The position numbers were made by a program, and so were the translations under genes. DNA of 5,594 bases. Origin: Chloroflexota bacterium. Lineage in GTDB: Bacteria > Chloroflexota > UBA6077 > JADZDV01. Below are positions 4,998 through 5,594 of the stretch, piece after piece (the first letter of the stretch is position 1; every line of letters starts with the position of its first letter). The stretch is from positions 1 through 5,594 of the forward strand of contig JADZDV010000084.1 in assembly GCA_020850915.1 (NCBI GenBank), given 5' to 3'. The notes below the pieces were generated by a model. It made no database searches and had not been told where the DNA came from. It saw nothing but the letters and a program-made list of their open reading frames with translations.

Positions 4998-5594
4998 GTG
5001 ACCCAGCAGCTTACGATTATGACGGTCCACGCCCATCCGGACGACGAGGCGATCGGCACGGGCGGACTCCTGGCCCGGAGCGCTGACGAGGGGATTCGAA
5101 CCGTCCTCGTCACCTGCACCGGCGGGGAGGTCGGGGAGATCGCCCACCCCAGCCTGGCGACGCCCGAGACACTGGCCGAGGTGCGCGAGCGCGAGCTACG
5201 GGCCGCCTGCGAGATCCTTGGAATTACGGACCTGCACCTGCTCGGCTACCGAGACTCCGGCATGGCCGGCACCGCGGACAACGAGCATCCGGCGAGCTTC
5301 CACCGGGCGGATCTCGAGCAGGCGACCGGGCGGCTGGTGGCGCTCGTGCGGCAGCTCCGGCCCCAGGTGATGGTGACGTACGACGAGAACGGCTTCTACG
5401 GCCATCCGGACCACATCAAGACCAATCGGATCGCCGTCGCGGCGTTTCACGCGGCCGGCGATCGGGCTCGCTATCCGGCGCTGGGCGAGCCGTGGCGGCC
5501 GAGCAAGCTGTACTACACGGCCGTGCCGCGCTCGCGCCTGCGCGAGCTGCCGCGGCGGCTGCGCGAGCTGGGCATCGAGGGACCGTTCGACGAC
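4998..5594 (+). CDS. PIG-L/LmbE-family zinc deacetylase, MshB/Mca-like, 3'-partial
   Basis: The first 199 codons of a metal-dependent N-deacetylase or amidase are visible; the frame is open at the window end, and relatives run to roughly 250-300 residues. The zinc site is clear: His13 and Asp16 in AHPDDE (general base Asp15), and His139 in GHPDH at 135-139 (with His136). Other family landmarks are VTCTGGEVGE at 38-47, GYRDSGM at 83-89, and KLYYT near the end of the visible part. These resemble MshB (GlcNAc-inositol deacetylase of mycothiol synthesis) and Mca (mycothiol S-conjugate amidase) more than the BshB bacillithiol type, which usually has HPDDAE. Many bacteria outside Actinomycetota carry such proteins without making mycothiol, so the substrate is open and no symbol is given. 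It is probably cytosolic, since no signal peptide is present. It is divergent from the TPR membrane-protein gene and may share a regulatory region with it. Confidence 0.88.
   Translation, partial: MTQQLTIMTVHAHPDDEAIGTGGLLARSADEGIRTVLVTCTGGEVGEIAHPSLATPETLAEVRERELRAACEILGITDLHLLGYRDSGMAGTADNEHPASFHRADLEQATGRLVALVRQLRPQVMVTYDENGFYGHPDHIKTNRIAVAAFHAAGDRARYPALGEPWRPSKLYYTAVPRSRLRELPRRLRELGIEGPFDD

Noticed and set aside
4755..5147. 130-codon minus-strand frame across the deacetylase start
   Set aside because: It overlaps the HPDDE-encoding start of a clear deacetylase on the other strand, and its sequence is low-complexity.

Overview
The window is a compact, GC-rich stretch (about two thirds G+C by eye) of an ordinary bacterial chromosome. 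Its coding frames have strongly G/C-biased third positions, and three of the five starts that can be judged or chosen here are GTG. There is no sign of phage, insertion sequence, CRISPR array or RNA gene. The lineage cannot be fixed from the sequence. The gene styles (a monofunctional P5C dehydrogenase, a small EVE-domain protein, a zinc-ribbon threonine-synthase-like enzyme, an MshB/Mca-like deacetylase and a TPR membrane protein with an Ala/Pro-rich linker) would fit a high-GC Chloroflexota (Thermomicrobia-like) or actinobacterial genome. That placement is inference.

Layout: (1) 1-1538, plus strand, the 3' part or nearly all of an L-glutamate gamma-semialdehyde (P5C) dehydrogenase of proline/arginine catabolism, probably starting just outside the window. 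(2) 1539-1668, a short convergent spacer with a three-unit 8-bp tandem repeat. (3) 1669-1911, minus strand, an 80-residue protein of unknown function whose codon bias supports it being real. (4) 1912-2075, a divergent promoter region with several dyad symmetries and a likely -10 box. (5) 2076-3597, plus strand, a tight two-gene unit with one base between the genes: an EVE-domain protein and a fold-type II PLP enzyme of threonine-synthase type. (6) 3615-4727, minus strand, a single-pass membrane protein with a TPR-like C-terminal domain, converging on the PLP gene with only 17 bp between stop codons. (7) 4728-4997, a 270-bp divergent non-coding region. (8) 4998 to the window end, plus strand, the first 199 codons of a PIG-L/LmbE-family zinc deacetylase resembling MshB/Mca.

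The genes do not form one recognisable pathway. Three deal with amino-acid or small-molecule chemistry (P5C dehydrogenase, PLP enzyme, deacetylase). The EVE protein belongs to a fold that reads modified nucleobases. The tightest functional hint is the EVE/PLP-enzyme pair, whose spacing implies co-transcription and possibly translational coupling. I found no clearly novel system. The best leads are that pair, the altered active-site loops of the PLP enzyme, and the uncharacterised 80-residue protein.
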